DNA of 42,275 nt, from positions 1-42,275 of the forward strand of contig JAQUDG010000007.1 of NCBI GenBank assembly GCA_028685815.1, in the 5' to 3' direction. This document shows, in pieces, positions 24,167-33,207 of this stretch; position 1 is the stretch's first letter, and the number at the start of each line of letters is the position of its first letter. A program made the position numbers and the translations under genes. The notes beneath the pieces are model-generated. The model was not told where the DNA came from and ran no database searches. It saw only the letters and a program-made list of their open reading frames with translations. Source of the stretch: Desulfuromonas sp. Lineage in GTDB: Bacteria > Desulfobacterota > Desulfuromonadia > Desulfuromonadales > Desulfuromonadaceae.

Positions 24167-25000
24167 TTGAATCTACTTTACTGCGCGTTGGTATTTGCTG
24201 GCACGGCTGCGTTGTTGTGCGCCCTGTGGGCAGTTGCCAGAATTCAGAGAATGTTGCCCAATACTAGGTTGGTAAAGGCGTGGCATGTGCTGTCAGGGTT
24301 TATCCTGCTGTTTATATGTAGCTATTTTTTCTACCTGATCGTCTTATGCAAAACCTGCAAAACTGCGGATGTAGTAGCTGTGCCTGAGATGTTTATTCCC
24401 GTTGTGTTTTTTACTGGGGGAGTTTTTGTGCTCATTGTATGTGAGTTGTTCAGTACCACCGCAGAAAAGTTGGTTCAGTTTAATCGGTTAGAGAGTGAAA
24501 GTATTACTGACCCACTAACCGGCACGTACAACAGGCGCCATATGCAATACTGTCTTGAAGGCCAGGCTGCATTTGCACGGCGCAACAAAACTCCTTTAAC
24601 CCTACTTCTGATAGATCTGGATCATTTTAAAGCGGTGAACGACACGTATGGACATTTGTGCGGAGATAATATTCTGTGTCAGGTTGCAGATAGTATAAGC
24701 GCTGTGGCTAAGCGCGATATTGACATGGTGTTTAGGTACGGCGGGGAAGAGTTTCTCCTTATGTTACCCCAGACACCTCTGCTCGGGGCCGCAACGGTGG
24801 CCGAATCTATACGCAGTAAAATCGCCCAAGCCCCGTTTAAGATGGAGTGCAACGGCCACGCCGTAGAAGTGCGTTGCGGTGTCAGCATTGGCGTTGGCCA
24901 GTATAAACCTGAGAGTGAAGATATTATGCATTGCCTGGAGCGGGCGGATAGCAAGTTGTATCTGGCGAAGGAGCAGGGACGAAATAGGGTGGTGTGGTAG
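24167..25000 (+). CDS. Membrane-anchored diguanylate cyclase (GGDEF)
   Basis: Makes cyclic di-GMP from two GTP. 277 residues: three hydrophobic segments at about 3-26, 40-61 and 76-95 place the cyclase on the cytosolic face of the membrane. A GGDEF domain runs from about 112 (DPLTGTYNRR) to the end (GRNRVVW). Active-site loop GGEEF (192-196) is intact, and the product-inhibition site RxxD is present (RDID, 183-186). The start is TTG 24167, supported by AGGATGA (24154-24160). No sensory domain beyond the short membrane part is visible. It converges on the sigma-54 activator with seven bases between them. Confidence 0.94.
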   Translation: MNLLYCALVFAGTAALLCALWAVARIQRMLPNTRLVKAWHVLSGFILLFICSYFFYLIVLCKTCKTADVVAVPEMFIPVVFFTGGVFVLIVCELFSTTAEKLVQFNRLESESITDPLTGTYNRRHMQYCLEGQAAFARRNKTPLTLLLIDLDHFKAVNDTYGHLCGDNILCQVADSISAVAKRDIDMVFRYGGEEFLLMLPQTPLLGAATVAESIRSKIAQAPFKMECNGHAVEVRCGVSIGVGQYKPESEDIMHCLERADSKLYLAKEQGRNRVVW

Positions 25001-25007
25001 CTATCTT

Positions 25008-26366
25008 TTAAGTCTCAATTCCTAGGCGCTTCATTTTTTCTACTAAGGTTGTGCGTTTAATATTCAGCAAAGCCGCAGCTTTTGTCTTTACCCCGGCGCT
25101 TAAGTCCAGCGCCTGACGTATCCAATCACGCTCAATCTGTTGGAGTTGAAACGCCATGTCCAGCCCTGAGTTTGGTAGGGTGGTGATCACTTGATAGTGC
25201 GGCTTGTTAATCCCCGAGATGTGCGTCGGCAGGTCTGCAATCTCTATTTTGGTGCTATCACACAATGCTGCAGTACGTTCGACGATATTCTCCAGTTCAC
25301 GTACATTCCCCGGCCAAGGGTATTGCTCTAGGACTCCGAATACATCGTTAGCAAAAACAAGAGGAGCGCATTTCAGGTTTTTGCAGCTCTTCTTGAGAAA
25401 ATGGCGCGCCAAGATAGAAATATCCTCTTTCCGCTCGCGCAAGGGGGGGAGATTTATCGGGATCACATTAAGGCGATAGAATAGGTCCTCCCGAAAGGTT
25501 CCGTTTGCGATCATCTCTTCCAAGTTAGTATTGGTAGCCGAAATAATCCGTATATCTAGTTTTATCGAATGGTTGGCACCGATTGGTTCCACCTCATGTT
25601 CCTGCAGAACCCGCAACAGCTTTAACTGTAGATGTACCGGCATGGTACCTATTTCGTCCAGAAAGATAGTGCCGCCGTTGGCTTGCTCAAATTTTCCGGG
25701 TTTATTCTTTACCGCCCCTGTGAAAGACCCGCGCATGTGGCCGAATAGCTCGCTTTCGAGCAGATCCTCTGGAATCGCTCCACAGTTGATAGCTACAAAC
25801 GGTTTATCCTGCCGAGGACCGTTATAGTGTAGCGCACGTGCTACCAGTTCTTTGCCCGTGCCCGATTCTCCCAATATAAGAATAGATGAATCGGTTTCCA
25901 CTACCTTCCCCATCCGGGTAAAGACGGCCTGAATCGCGGTACTGGTTCCGATAATATTGGAAAAACTATGATTGTTGTGAAGTTGGCGCCGCAGGAATAG
26001 GTTTTCTTCAATTAGTTTTTGTTTTTCCAGTGCCTTGGATATGATGAGTTTGATTTTGTCGATATTTATCGGCTTGGTAATATAATCAAAGGCACCGTTT
26101 TTCATGGCTTCAACGGCGGTCTCGGCAGAAGCATAACCCGTAATAAGAATTACCGTTGTCTGCGGGGCCTTATCCTGTAGATGTTTGAGAATCTCAAGTC
26201 CGCTTATGTCGGGTAGAATCAGATCGGTAATGACAATGGTGAAGCAGGTGTGGGCTAGAATCTCCAGTGCCGCTTCGCTATATCCAGCACGTTCCAGTGC
26301 GATACGAAGTAAATTGTTGCTTTGGATATCATCATCAATAAGCAGAATATCTGTTGTGTTGATCAC
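25008..26366 (-). CDS. Sigma-54-dependent response regulator (NtrC family) with short receiver
   Basis: 452 residues from GTG 26366, which has GGAGGG properly placed. GTG 26378 is an in-frame alternative. The receiver has an acidic DDD at 11-13 and phospho-site D48 in VITDLILPD. It is about seven residues shorter than usual between the acidic pocket and the phospho-site. The AAA+ domain has Walker A GESGTGKE, the sigma-54 contact loop GSFTGA (the usual form is GAFTGA), Walker B GGTIFLDEIG and arginine-finger region REDLFYRLNV. A Fis-type HTH (TKAAALLNIKRTTLVEKMK) closes the protein. No cognate kinase gene is adjacent. Confidence 0.92.
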   Translation of the reverse strand: MINTTDILLIDDDIQSNNLLRIALERAGYSEAALEILAHTCFTIVITDLILPDISGLEILKHLQDKAPQTTVILITGYASAETAVEAMKNGAFDYITKPINIDKIKLIISKALEKQKLIEENLFLRRQLHNNHSFSNIIGTSTAIQAVFTRMGKVVETDSSILILGESGTGKELVARALHYNGPRQDKPFVAINCGAIPEDLLESELFGHMRGSFTGAVKNKPGKFEQANGGTIFLDEIGTMPVHLQLKLLRVLQEHEVEPIGANHSIKLDIRIISATNTNLEEMIANGTFREDLFYRLNVIPINLPPLRERKEDISILARHFLKKSCKNLKCAPLVFANDVFGVLEQYPWPGNVRELENIVERTAALCDSTKIEIADLPTHISGINKPHYQVITTLPNSGLDMAFQLQQIERDWIRQALDLSAGVKTKAAALLNIKRTTLVEKMKRLGIET

Positions 26367-26593
26367 TGCGCCCTCCACCCATGCTAAGCCATTGCGGAAT
26401 TTTGCGTCATTTTTTTGACTAGAGTATCAGCCACGTCGACACTATGCCAGCTAAATAGCACATAAAGTGGTCTCAATTTGGCGTAGTTATACCGCCGCAA
26501 AAGTACGCTCATCCCACGGATAATGCTTAGATATCTGGTATTTTCACCCTAAATAATGGTTAAGATTGCATAGATGGTTGCAGGTGTTTGTGC

Positions 26594-26623
26594 TTGACAT
26601 GTTATTGGTAATTCTGCTTTACT
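26594..26623 (+). promoter_or_regulatory. Candidate pyruvate carboxylase promoter
   Basis: TTGACA (26594-26599), a perfect -35, lies 18 bases before TTTACT (26618-26623), four of six matches to the -10. It is about 100 bases upstream of the pyc start. Confidence 0.5.
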
Positions 26624-26633
26624 TGCGTAAGTA
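26620..26633. promoter_or_regulatory. Palindrome TACTT-GCGT-AAGTA over the pyc start region, candidate operator
   Basis: A perfect 5-4-5 inverted repeat overlaps the end of the candidate -10 and the likely start point. This is the classic position of a repressor site. The binding protein is unknown. Confidence 0.4.
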
Positions 26634-26725
26634 TTTGAAATAAAACGTATTTTAAAGTATGGCTAAAAAAAAGGTCATTTTTTTATCTGGTATTAAAAGT
26701 GTTTTCGAGCAGGAGTGGAGTTAAT

Positions 26726-29700
26726 ATGGCAATAAAGCAGTTTAAAAAAATTATGGCAGCTAATCGTGGTGAAATCGCCATAAGAATCTTTCGTGCATGT
26801 ACTGAGCTGGGGATCAGTACCCTAGCGATATATTCCAAGGAAGATAAGGTGGCTTTGCACCGCTACAAGGCGGATGAAGCCTATATGATCGGGAAGGGTA
26901 AAGGACCGATCGATGCTTACTTGGGTATTGAGGAAATAATAGAACTGGCGCGGGCCAAAGGGGTAGATGCCATTCACCCTGGATATGGTTTTTTGTCGGA
27001 AAATCCTGAGTTTGCTGAAGCATGTGAGCGCGCCGGCATTACCTATATTGGCCCCACCGCTGAGAGTCAACGTCGCCTTGGGAATAAGGTGGCTGCGCGT
27101 GAAGTAGCTATAGCGGCAGGGGTGCCGATAGTTATGGGGACAGCGAACCCAGTGAAGACAGAAGAGGAAGCCCTGCTGTTTGCCAAAGAATGTGGCTACC
27201 CGATTATTGTCAAGGCAGCCTCTGGCGGTGGAGGACGCGGCATGCGGGTCGTGCGCAAGCGTGAAGAACTCATGGAAGGCATTAGGTCGGCGTCATCCGA
27301 GGCCAAAGCTGCTTTCGGTGATGGAACTGTGTTTCTGGAAAAATATATAGAGGGTCCCAAACACATTGAAGTTCAAATAATGGGGGATCAGCACGGCAAT
27401 TTAGTCCATTATTTCGAACGTGACTGCTCCATACAGCGTCGCCACCAGAAGGTTATTGAGCTTGCCCCTTCACCGTCTTTGAGCCAAGAAAAGCGCGAAG
27501 AGGTGTGCGCTTATGCCATGAAAATAGTACGCGAAGTTGGCTATGTTAATGCCGGCACTGTCGAATTTCTCATGGACAAAGAGGGTGAGTTCTACTTTAT
27601 TGAAACCAATCCGCGCATTCAGGTGGAGCATACCGTGACCGAGTTGGTCACCATGCGAAATCTGGTGCAGACGCAGATTTTGGTAGCACAGGGGTACAAA
27701 CTCTCCGATCCGGAGATTGGTATCAAGCAGCAAAGCGATATTGAGTTGCGCGGATACGCTATTCAGTGCCGCGTCACCACCGAAGATCCAGCCAATAACT
27801 TTGCCCCCGATTTCGGAACTATAAAAGCGTATCGTACCGCTGTTGGGTTTGGTGTCCGTCTGGATGCGGCTAACGGCTTTGCCGGTTCCGAAATCACCCC
27901 TTACTATGATTCGTTGCTGGTCAAGGTTTCCACTTGGGGGATCAATTTTGTTGATGCCTGCCGTACCATGAATCGTGCGCTAAAGGAATTTAGGGTAAGA
28001 GGGGTTAAAACAAATATCGGCTTTCTCGAAAATGTCATCAATCATGAGCCCTTTATAAAGGGAGAATGTGACACGTCATACCTAGATACCCATCCGGAAT
28101 TGTTTAAGATACCGGTGAAAAAAGACCGAGCAAACAAGCTGTTGCAGTATATCGGGCATGTTTCTGTCAATGGATACCCAAACATCAAAAAGCGTCTACG
28201 TCTTAAAGACCTGCGCGAGGCCCACATACCCGAAATCTCCAGTTCAGCCACTTGCTTGCGTGGGACTAGGGACATTCTGCTGGACAAAGGGCCCGAGGGA
28301 TTAGCGCAGTGGGTAAAAGATCAGAAACACCTGCTCATCACCGATACCACCATGCGCGATGCGCACCAATCATTGCTGGCAACCAGAGTGCGTACGTACG
28401 ATCTGGAAAAAATAGCTGAGGCAACTAGTCACCTTGCGGGTGGGTTGTTTTCCCTTGAAATGTGGGGAGGCGCAACCTTCGATGTTTCCATGCGGTTTTT
28501 GACCGAAGATCCGTGGGAGCGCTTAGATCGCCTGCGTACCAAGGTGCCCAATACTCTGTTCCAGATGCTGCTGCGTGGCTCCAATGCCGTTGGTTACACC
28601 AATTACGCCGACAATGTAGTGCAAGATTTTGTAGCCAAAGCGGCCAAAGGTGGCATTGATGTCTTCCGTGTCTTCGACTCTCTTAACTGGACCAAAGGGA
28701 TGAAAGTGGCCATGGAGGCGGTGCAGAAAGAGGGCGCCATTTGCGAAGCGGCCATGTGTTACACCGGAGATATATCCGATCCAAAGCGAGACAAATATCC
28801 CCTTGAGTATTATGTAGGGATGGCCAAAGAGCTAGAAAAGATGGGGGCGCATATCCTCGGAATTAAGGATATGGCCGGATTGCTGAAACCGTTTGCGGCG
28901 GAAAAACTTATAAAGGCTCTTAAGGAAGAGATCAGTATCCCTATCCATCTGCATACCCACGATACTTCAGGCAACGGGGGAACTATGCTGCTGATGGCGG
29001 CCAAAGCTGGGGTCGATATTGTCGATACGGCGCTGTCATCTATTTCTGGACTCACCTCGCAGCCAAGTATGAATGCTTTGATCGCCACCTTGGAAGGCAC
29101 CATCTGGGATCCAAAATTAGACAAAGATGGAATGCAGCAACTGGCCAACTACTGGGAAACGGTGAGAACCTACTACGAGCCCTTTGAGTCGGAGCTGCGC
29201 GCGAGCACAGCGCAGGTATATTATCATGAGATTCCTGGTGGGCAGTATTCCAACTATAAGCCACAAGTTGAAGGACTTGGCCTCGGCGATCGCTGGGAAG
29301 ATTGCAAGCATATGTACCGCAAGGTTAACGATATGTTTGGCGACCTGGTAAAGGTTACGCCATCCTCCAAGATAGTTGGCGATATGGCTATGTTCATGGT
29401 GCAGAATAACCTTGAGCCCGAGGATGTTATGCAGCGTGGGGAAGAGTTGACCTTCCCTCAGGGTGTGGTGGACTTCTTTAAGGGGATGCTTGGGCAGCCA
29501 TACGGAGGATTCCCGCCAGAACTGCAGAAAATCATTCTCAAGAATGAGGTGCCCTTCACCCATCGTCCGGGTGAGTTCTTGGAGCCGGTGGATTTTGAGG
29601 CAAAAAAGAAGGAGCTGGAGCACAAGCTAGGACATGAGGTAATGGATCGCGATGTTTCTTCTGCGATACTCTACCCTGGCGTGTTTGAGGAATTTGACCG

Positions 29701-30172
29701 ACATCGCCAGCTCTACAGCGATACCTCGGTTCTTTCCACTCCGCTGTATTTTTATGGCCTAGAACCAGGTGATGAAGTAAGCATCGAGATTGAGGCAGGT
29801 AAAACTCTGATTGTGAAGCTGACAGCTGTTGGTGAAGTCAGTAAGGATGGTTCTCGCTGTATTTTCTTCGAGCTTAATGGAGAGCCTCGTCAAGTTACCG
29901 TCAAAGATCTTTCAGTTGATACTGATACTGCGGAGATTGTTCTGGCAGATTCTGACAATGACAAGCATGTTGGTGCTCCGATGCCGGGTAAGATATTCAA
30001 GATGTATGTTTCCGTTGGGGATGAAGTCAAAGCTGGCGACACCCTTCTGGTAACCGAGGCAATGAAGATGGAAACTAACGTTCGCGCTAAGGCCGATGGC
30101 GTGGTCAAGGAGATCCTTCATGGCGAAGGCGCTCAGGTGCAGCAGGATGTTCTTATCTTGGTGATCGAATAA
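26726..30172 (+). CDS. pyc: Pyruvate carboxylase
   Basis: Single-chain anaplerotic enzyme making oxaloacetate from pyruvate, bicarbonate and ATP. 1148 residues from ATG 26726 (AGGAGTGGAG upstream; the frame runs nine codons further up). The biotin-carboxylase domain (1-450) begins KIMAANRGEIAIRIFRA and holds the ATP-grasp glycine loop GGGGRGMR. The carboxyltransferase domain (about 540-840) has TDTTMRDAHQSLLATR, then the PC-specific central region, then a C-terminal biotinyl domain with biotin-lysine K1114 in TEAMKMETN. All parts are full-length and intact. It has its own promoter and a strong terminator, so it is a single-gene unit. Confidence 0.97.
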   Translation: MAIKQFKKIMAANRGEIAIRIFRACTELGISTLAIYSKEDKVALHRYKADEAYMIGKGKGPIDAYLGIEEIIELARAKGVDAIHPGYGFLSENPEFAEACERAGITYIGPTAESQRRLGNKVAAREVAIAAGVPIVMGTANPVKTEEEALLFAKECGYPIIVKAASGGGGRGMRVVRKREELMEGIRSASSEAKAAFGDGTVFLEKYIEGPKHIEVQIMGDQHGNLVHYFERDCSIQRRHQKVIELAPSPSLSQEKREEVCAYAMKIVREVGYVNAGTVEFLMDKEGEFYFIETNPRIQVEHTVTELVTMRNLVQTQILVAQGYKLSDPEIGIKQQSDIELRGYAIQCRVTTEDPANNFAPDFGTIKAYRTAVGFGVRLDAANGFAGSEITPYYDSLLVKVSTWGINFVDACRTMNRALKEFRVRGVKTNIGFLENVINHEPFIKGECDTSYLDTHPELFKIPVKKDRANKLLQYIGHVSVNGYPNIKKRLRLKDLREAHIPEISSSATCLRGTRDILLDKGPEGLAQWVKDQKHLLITDTTMRDAHQSLLATRVRTYDLEKIAEATSHLAGGLFSLEMWGGATFDVSMRFLTEDPWERLDRLRTKVPNTLFQMLLRGSNAVGYTNYADNVVQDFVAKAAKGGIDVFRVFDSLNWTKGMKVAMEAVQKEGAICEAAMCYTGDISDPKRDKYPLEYYVGMAKELEKMGAHILGIKDMAGLLKPFAAEKLIKALKEEISIPIHLHTHDTSGNGGTMLLMAAKAGVDIVDTALSSISGLTSQPSMNALIATLEGTIWDPKLDKDGMQQLANYWETVRTYYEPFESELRASTAQVYYHEIPGGQYSNYKPQVEGLGLGDRWEDCKHMYRKVNDMFGDLVKVTPSSKIVGDMAMFMVQNNLEPEDVMQRGEELTFPQGVVDFFKGMLGQPYGGFPPELQKIILKNEVPFTHRPGEFLEPVDFEAKKKELEHKLGHEVMDRDVSSAILYPGVFEEFDRHRQLYSDTSVLSTPLYFYGLEPGDEVSIEIEAGKTLIVKLTAVGEVSKDGSRCIFFELNGEPRQVTVKDLSVDTDTAEIVLADSDNDKHVGAPMPGKIFKMYVSVGDEVKAGDTLLVTEAMKMETNVRAKADGVVKEILHGEGAQVQQDVLILVIE

Positions 30173-30212
30173 AATCATGTAAGCTTTACGTGTTTAAAAA
30201 GTGAGAAGAGAT

Positions 30213-30249
30213 GGGCCGTCCGCATAATTTAAGGACGGCCCTTTTTTTC
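30213..30249 (+). terminator. Pyruvate carboxylase terminator
   Basis: GGGCCGTCC (30213-30221) pairs perfectly with GGACGGCCC (30233-30241), followed by seven Ts (30242-30248). Confidence 0.92.
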
Positions 30250-30370
30250 TGTCTAGGTATTGTTTAAATATCTAAAAGAGATCAGCAATACTCACTGTGT
30301 TCGGCGTCGAAGATATGCAATAATGCTCAAAGGTTATTGCCCATGATTTTAATTTGCAGGAGATCCATCT

Positions 30371-31153
30371 ATGCCTGAGCAAGATATAATGGCTTACGTC
30401 GCAGTGTTTGTTTTCGGCTCAGTTCTGGGTTCATTTCTAAACGTATGTATTTACAGAATTCCACTTCAGCAGTCCATTGTGTTTCCAGCGTCGCATTGCC
30501 CCGCGTGCAATTCGGCGTTGCGCTGGTACCACAACATTCCGATAATAAGCTTTGTGGTTCTCAAACGTCGGTGTGGATTTTGCCAGAAGCTTATTAGTTG
30601 GCGTTACCCGGCAGTAGAATTGCTGAATGCGCTATTTTATCTGGCTGTATTCCACATTTCATCTTTTTCACTGACTTCACTAGCGCTATTTCTGTTTGTC
30701 TCTGCCCTTATTGTGATTTCCTTTATCGATATTGATCACCGCATCATCCCCGATGTGATCAGTCTTCCAGGGATTGTAGTCGGGTTTGCTGCTTCTTTTG
30801 CGTTACCATGGGTTTCGTGGCAGGATTCAATCCTAGGTATCCTTCTCGGGGGGGGGAGTTTACTCGCTGTAGCTTATATTTATGCTCTATTTACCGGTAA
30901 AGAGGGGATGGGTGGCGGGGATATCAAGTTGTTGGCAATGGTCGGCGCATTTCTCGGATACAAAGCTATATTACCAGTGATTTTTTTTAGTTCCCTTATG
31001 GGAACGGCAGTAGGTATCCCTCTCATGCTAATTAATAAAGCGGACGGACGCCTAGCCATCCCTTTTGGACCGTTTATTGCCCTGGCCGCCTTGTTACACC
31101 TATTTGCCGGAGCGCAGATTATCAGGTGGTATTTAGGTTTATTCAGCGTTTGA
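30371..31153 (+). CDS. pilD: Prepilin peptidase / N-methyltransferase
   Basis: Cleaves and N-methylates type IV prepilins and related pseudopilins at the inner membrane. 260 residues. GSFLNVCIYRIP near the N-terminus, then two CxxC pairs in CPAC and CGFC, the zinc-type motif of the methyltransferase half. The aspartyl protease (GxGD) half has FIDIDHRIIPD and GMGGGDIKL, giving both catalytic aspartates. Eight or so hydrophobic segments are visible. GGAG precedes ATG 30371. It lies upstream of pilMNOPQ, but a 418-bp gap separates them, so they may be separately transcribed. Confidence 0.95.
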   Translation: MPEQDIMAYVAVFVFGSVLGSFLNVCIYRIPLQQSIVFPASHCPACNSALRWYHNIPIISFVVLKRRCGFCQKLISWRYPAVELLNALFYLAVFHISSFSLTSLALFLFVSALIVISFIDIDHRIIPDVISLPGIVVGFAASFALPWVSWQDSILGILLGGGSLLAVAYIYALFTGKEGMGGGDIKLLAMVGAFLGYKAILPVIFFSSLMGTAVGIPLMLINKADGRLAIPFGPFIALAALLHLFAGAQIIRWYLGLFSV

Positions 31154-31571
31154 ACTAATTTACATAGCAGGATGTTCCTATTGAAATTGTATAGAGTTTA
31201 ACTTATAACAGAATAATAAGTTTTTCTGTGCGAAGAACATGCAACCAACTTTGAAGCCGTAAGAACATAAATGTATTAGGTAGAGATAAGACTGGAACAA
31301 TATTTTGACTTTACTGCTTTGAATTGAATTCGCATAATTCTAGGGACATGAAGTGCTTGATGGTTTTTGTTTTTAGTTTTATTGCCCTGGCACTAATTAG
31401 CAATTAAGATTCAAATATTTGTACGTATGTTGTAATGTGTGACACTGATGTTTTAACTCAGGATTCTTTTAGTTTTGGCCTGACCCAACACTGGAGTAGG
31501 CGGGGCCAGTTTTTCTGTCGGAGAAGTCGGGTAACCAGAAGACTGCTGTTTCGGGACGGGAATTAATAATT
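31154..31571. other. 418-bp leader region before pilM
   Basis: No gene found. AT-rich, with many short hairpins. The best structure is TGGCC (31476-31480) with GGCCA (31504-31508) followed by TTTTT (31510-31514), a terminator-like element 57 bases before the pilM start that could attenuate the operon. GTCGG/GTCGGG direct repeats follow. A TGGCAC at 31388 looks like a sigma-54 -24 element, but the spacing to GC is one base short. A promoter for pilM is probably here, but I could not define it. Confidence 0.55.
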
Positions 31572-32633
31572 ATGTTTGGATCTAAAAAAGAGATTATTGG
31601 GATAGATATTGGTGCGAGTGCAATCAAACTAGTACAGCTAAAGGAATCCAAATCAGGCTATAAACTCAAAGCTCTTGATCTGGAAGCACTGCCATCCGAG
31701 GCTGTAGTTGATAGTTCCATCATGGACTCCAACACAGTAGTGCAGGCCATAAGAGATTTGATTGTTCGCAACAATCTGAGCAAGAACGCAGAGGTTTCCA
31801 TCGCCGTATCAGGCCACTCTGTAATCATCCGCAAAATATCCCTTCCATTAATGACAGATGAAGAGCTCGATGGGTCAATACAGTGGGAAGCTGAGCAATA
31901 CATCCCTTTCGATATAGCAGATGTCTATCTGGATTACCAAATTGTCGGTCCAGATCCCGCCGATCAGGGGCAGATGGAGGTGATTCTTGTTGCTGCCAGA
32001 AGAGATTTTATCAACGAATATACGGGTGTAATTAGAGAGAGCGGGCTAGTGCCTGTAGTTGTTGATGTTGAATGTTTTGCTGTTGAAAACATTTACTGCT
32101 CTTTATATTCCGATGGACTTCTCGATGTCGTAGCGCTGATCGATATAGGTGCCAGTGCCGCTCAACTCAACATCCTCAAGGATAATATTTCGGTCTTTAC
32201 GCGTGAGATCCAGATGGGGGGCTCCGCCTACAATGAAGAACTGCAGAAGCACTTCGGACTTAATAACGAAGATGCCGAAATTCTTAAATTAAGTGGTTCG
32301 TTCGAAGGTGTAGACAGCGAGGAGGCACACACCGTTATTGATAAGGTTACTGATAACCTTGTCCAAGAACTCGCGCGTGCACTGGATTTCTTTTCTGCTA
32401 CTTTTAACGATGAGAAAGTATCCAAAGTATATCTTACCGGGGGAGTATGCCTTACCTCTGGGCTGATGGATAAGTTTGAACATTCGTTAGAAATGCCTGT
32501 GGCACTGCTGGATCCATTCAGTCGCATAGGTGTCAAGGAAAGTGTTTTTGACCTTGAATTTGTCAAAAAATCTGCTCCTTTCTATGCCGTCGCTGCCGGT
32601 CTAGCTACGAGAACCTTTGGAGACAAGATATGA
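31572..32633 (+). CDS. pilM: Type IV pilus inner-membrane alignment protein PilM
   Basis: Actin-like cytosolic ATPase-fold protein, 353 residues, that binds the N-terminus of PilN and links the pilus motor to the alignment complex. The opening IGIDIGASAIKLVQLKE is the PilM/FtsA-type phosphate-1 loop. ALIDIGASAAQLNI in the middle is the phosphate-2 element, and VYLTGGVCLTSGL the adenosine motif. Length is the family norm. GGGACGGGAA provides a ribosome site before ATG 31572. Its stop overlaps pilN (ATGA). Confidence 0.95.
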   Translation: MFGSKKEIIGIDIGASAIKLVQLKESKSGYKLKALDLEALPSEAVVDSSIMDSNTVVQAIRDLIVRNNLSKNAEVSIAVSGHSVIIRKISLPLMTDEELDGSIQWEAEQYIPFDIADVYLDYQIVGPDPADQGQMEVILVAARRDFINEYTGVIRESGLVPVVVDVECFAVENIYCSLYSDGLLDVVALIDIGASAAQLNILKDNISVFTREIQMGGSAYNEELQKHFGLNNEDAEILKLSGSFEGVDSEEAHTVIDKVTDNLVQELARALDFFSATFNDEKVSKVYLTGGVCLTSGLMDKFEHSLEMPVALLDPFSRIGVKESVFDLEFVKKSAPFYAVAAGLATRTFGDKI

Positions 32634-33205
32634 TTAAAATAAATCTCCTTCCGGTAAAGGCGGTACAGAAGCAGATTCAGATGCGGAACAATCTGCTGGT
32701 GACGGTTGCTATGCTGTTACTAGTGGGTGGAGTATGCTATGTCTTTCAATCTTCTATAACCTCGGATATTGCTACGGTAGAACAAGAAATAAATGATAAC
32801 CGACGAGAAATTAGCAGTCTGAAGAAAAAGATAGGCGAGGTCAATCGATTCAAGAAACTGCAGGCAGAACTGCACAACAAGCTTAAAATCATGAACGAAC
32901 TGCGCGCGTCCAAGTCTGGACCCGTGCATTTGATGGACGAAGTTATAACCGCTCTGCCAGAAAAAATGTGGCTCACCTCATTGTCCGAAAAAGACGGCAC
33001 GGTGCATATCAGCGGAGTTGGACTTACCGAAAACGATGTAGCTACTTTTATGACCAATTTAGAACGTTCTCTGTATTTTTCCAAAGTGGATCTGAAAGTC
33101 ACTAAGCAAAAGGTGCAAGATGGTCTGAGGTTGCAGAGTTTCGATCTATCCTGTCGCGCAGAGAATCCTGCTATCCCAGATGAAGATAAACAGGGGGAAC
33201 GCTAA
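32630..33205 (+). CDS. pilN: Type IV pilus alignment protein PilN
   Basis: 191 residues. The start MIKINLLPV is the conserved PilN opening, the cytosolic peptide that binds PilM. One transmembrane helix (about 21-40) follows, then a periplasmic coiled coil (45-90) and a fold similar to PilO. It forms the inner-membrane PilN-PilO platform. ATG 32630 overlaps the pilM stop by four bases, and pilO starts two bases after its own stop, indicating one transcript. Confidence 0.93.
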   Translation: MIKINLLPVKAVQKQIQMRNNLLVTVAMLLLVGGVCYVFQSSITSDIATVEQEINDNRREISSLKKKIGEVNRFKKLQAELHNKLKIMNELRASKSGPVHLMDEVITALPEKMWLTSLSEKDGTVHISGVGLTENDVATFMTNLERSLYFSKVDLKVTKQKVQDGLRLQSFDLSCRAENPAIPDEDKQGER

Positions 33206-33207
33206 CC

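Larger units (their letters stand above)
26367..26725. other. 359-bp divergent region between the sigma-54 activator and pyruvate carboxylase
   Basis: No gene is seen. It contains the candidate pyc promoter and palindrome at 26594-26633, and an A-rich then T-rich stretch at about 26665-26690 close to the pyc ribosome site. I did not find a good -35/-10 pair or sigma-54 site for the reverse gene. Confidence 0.55.

Noticed and set aside
31388-31401. TGGCAC followed by AGCAA, a possible sigma-54 promoter for pilM
   Set aside because: The GG to GC spacing is nine bases rather than ten, and sigma-54 tolerates little change.
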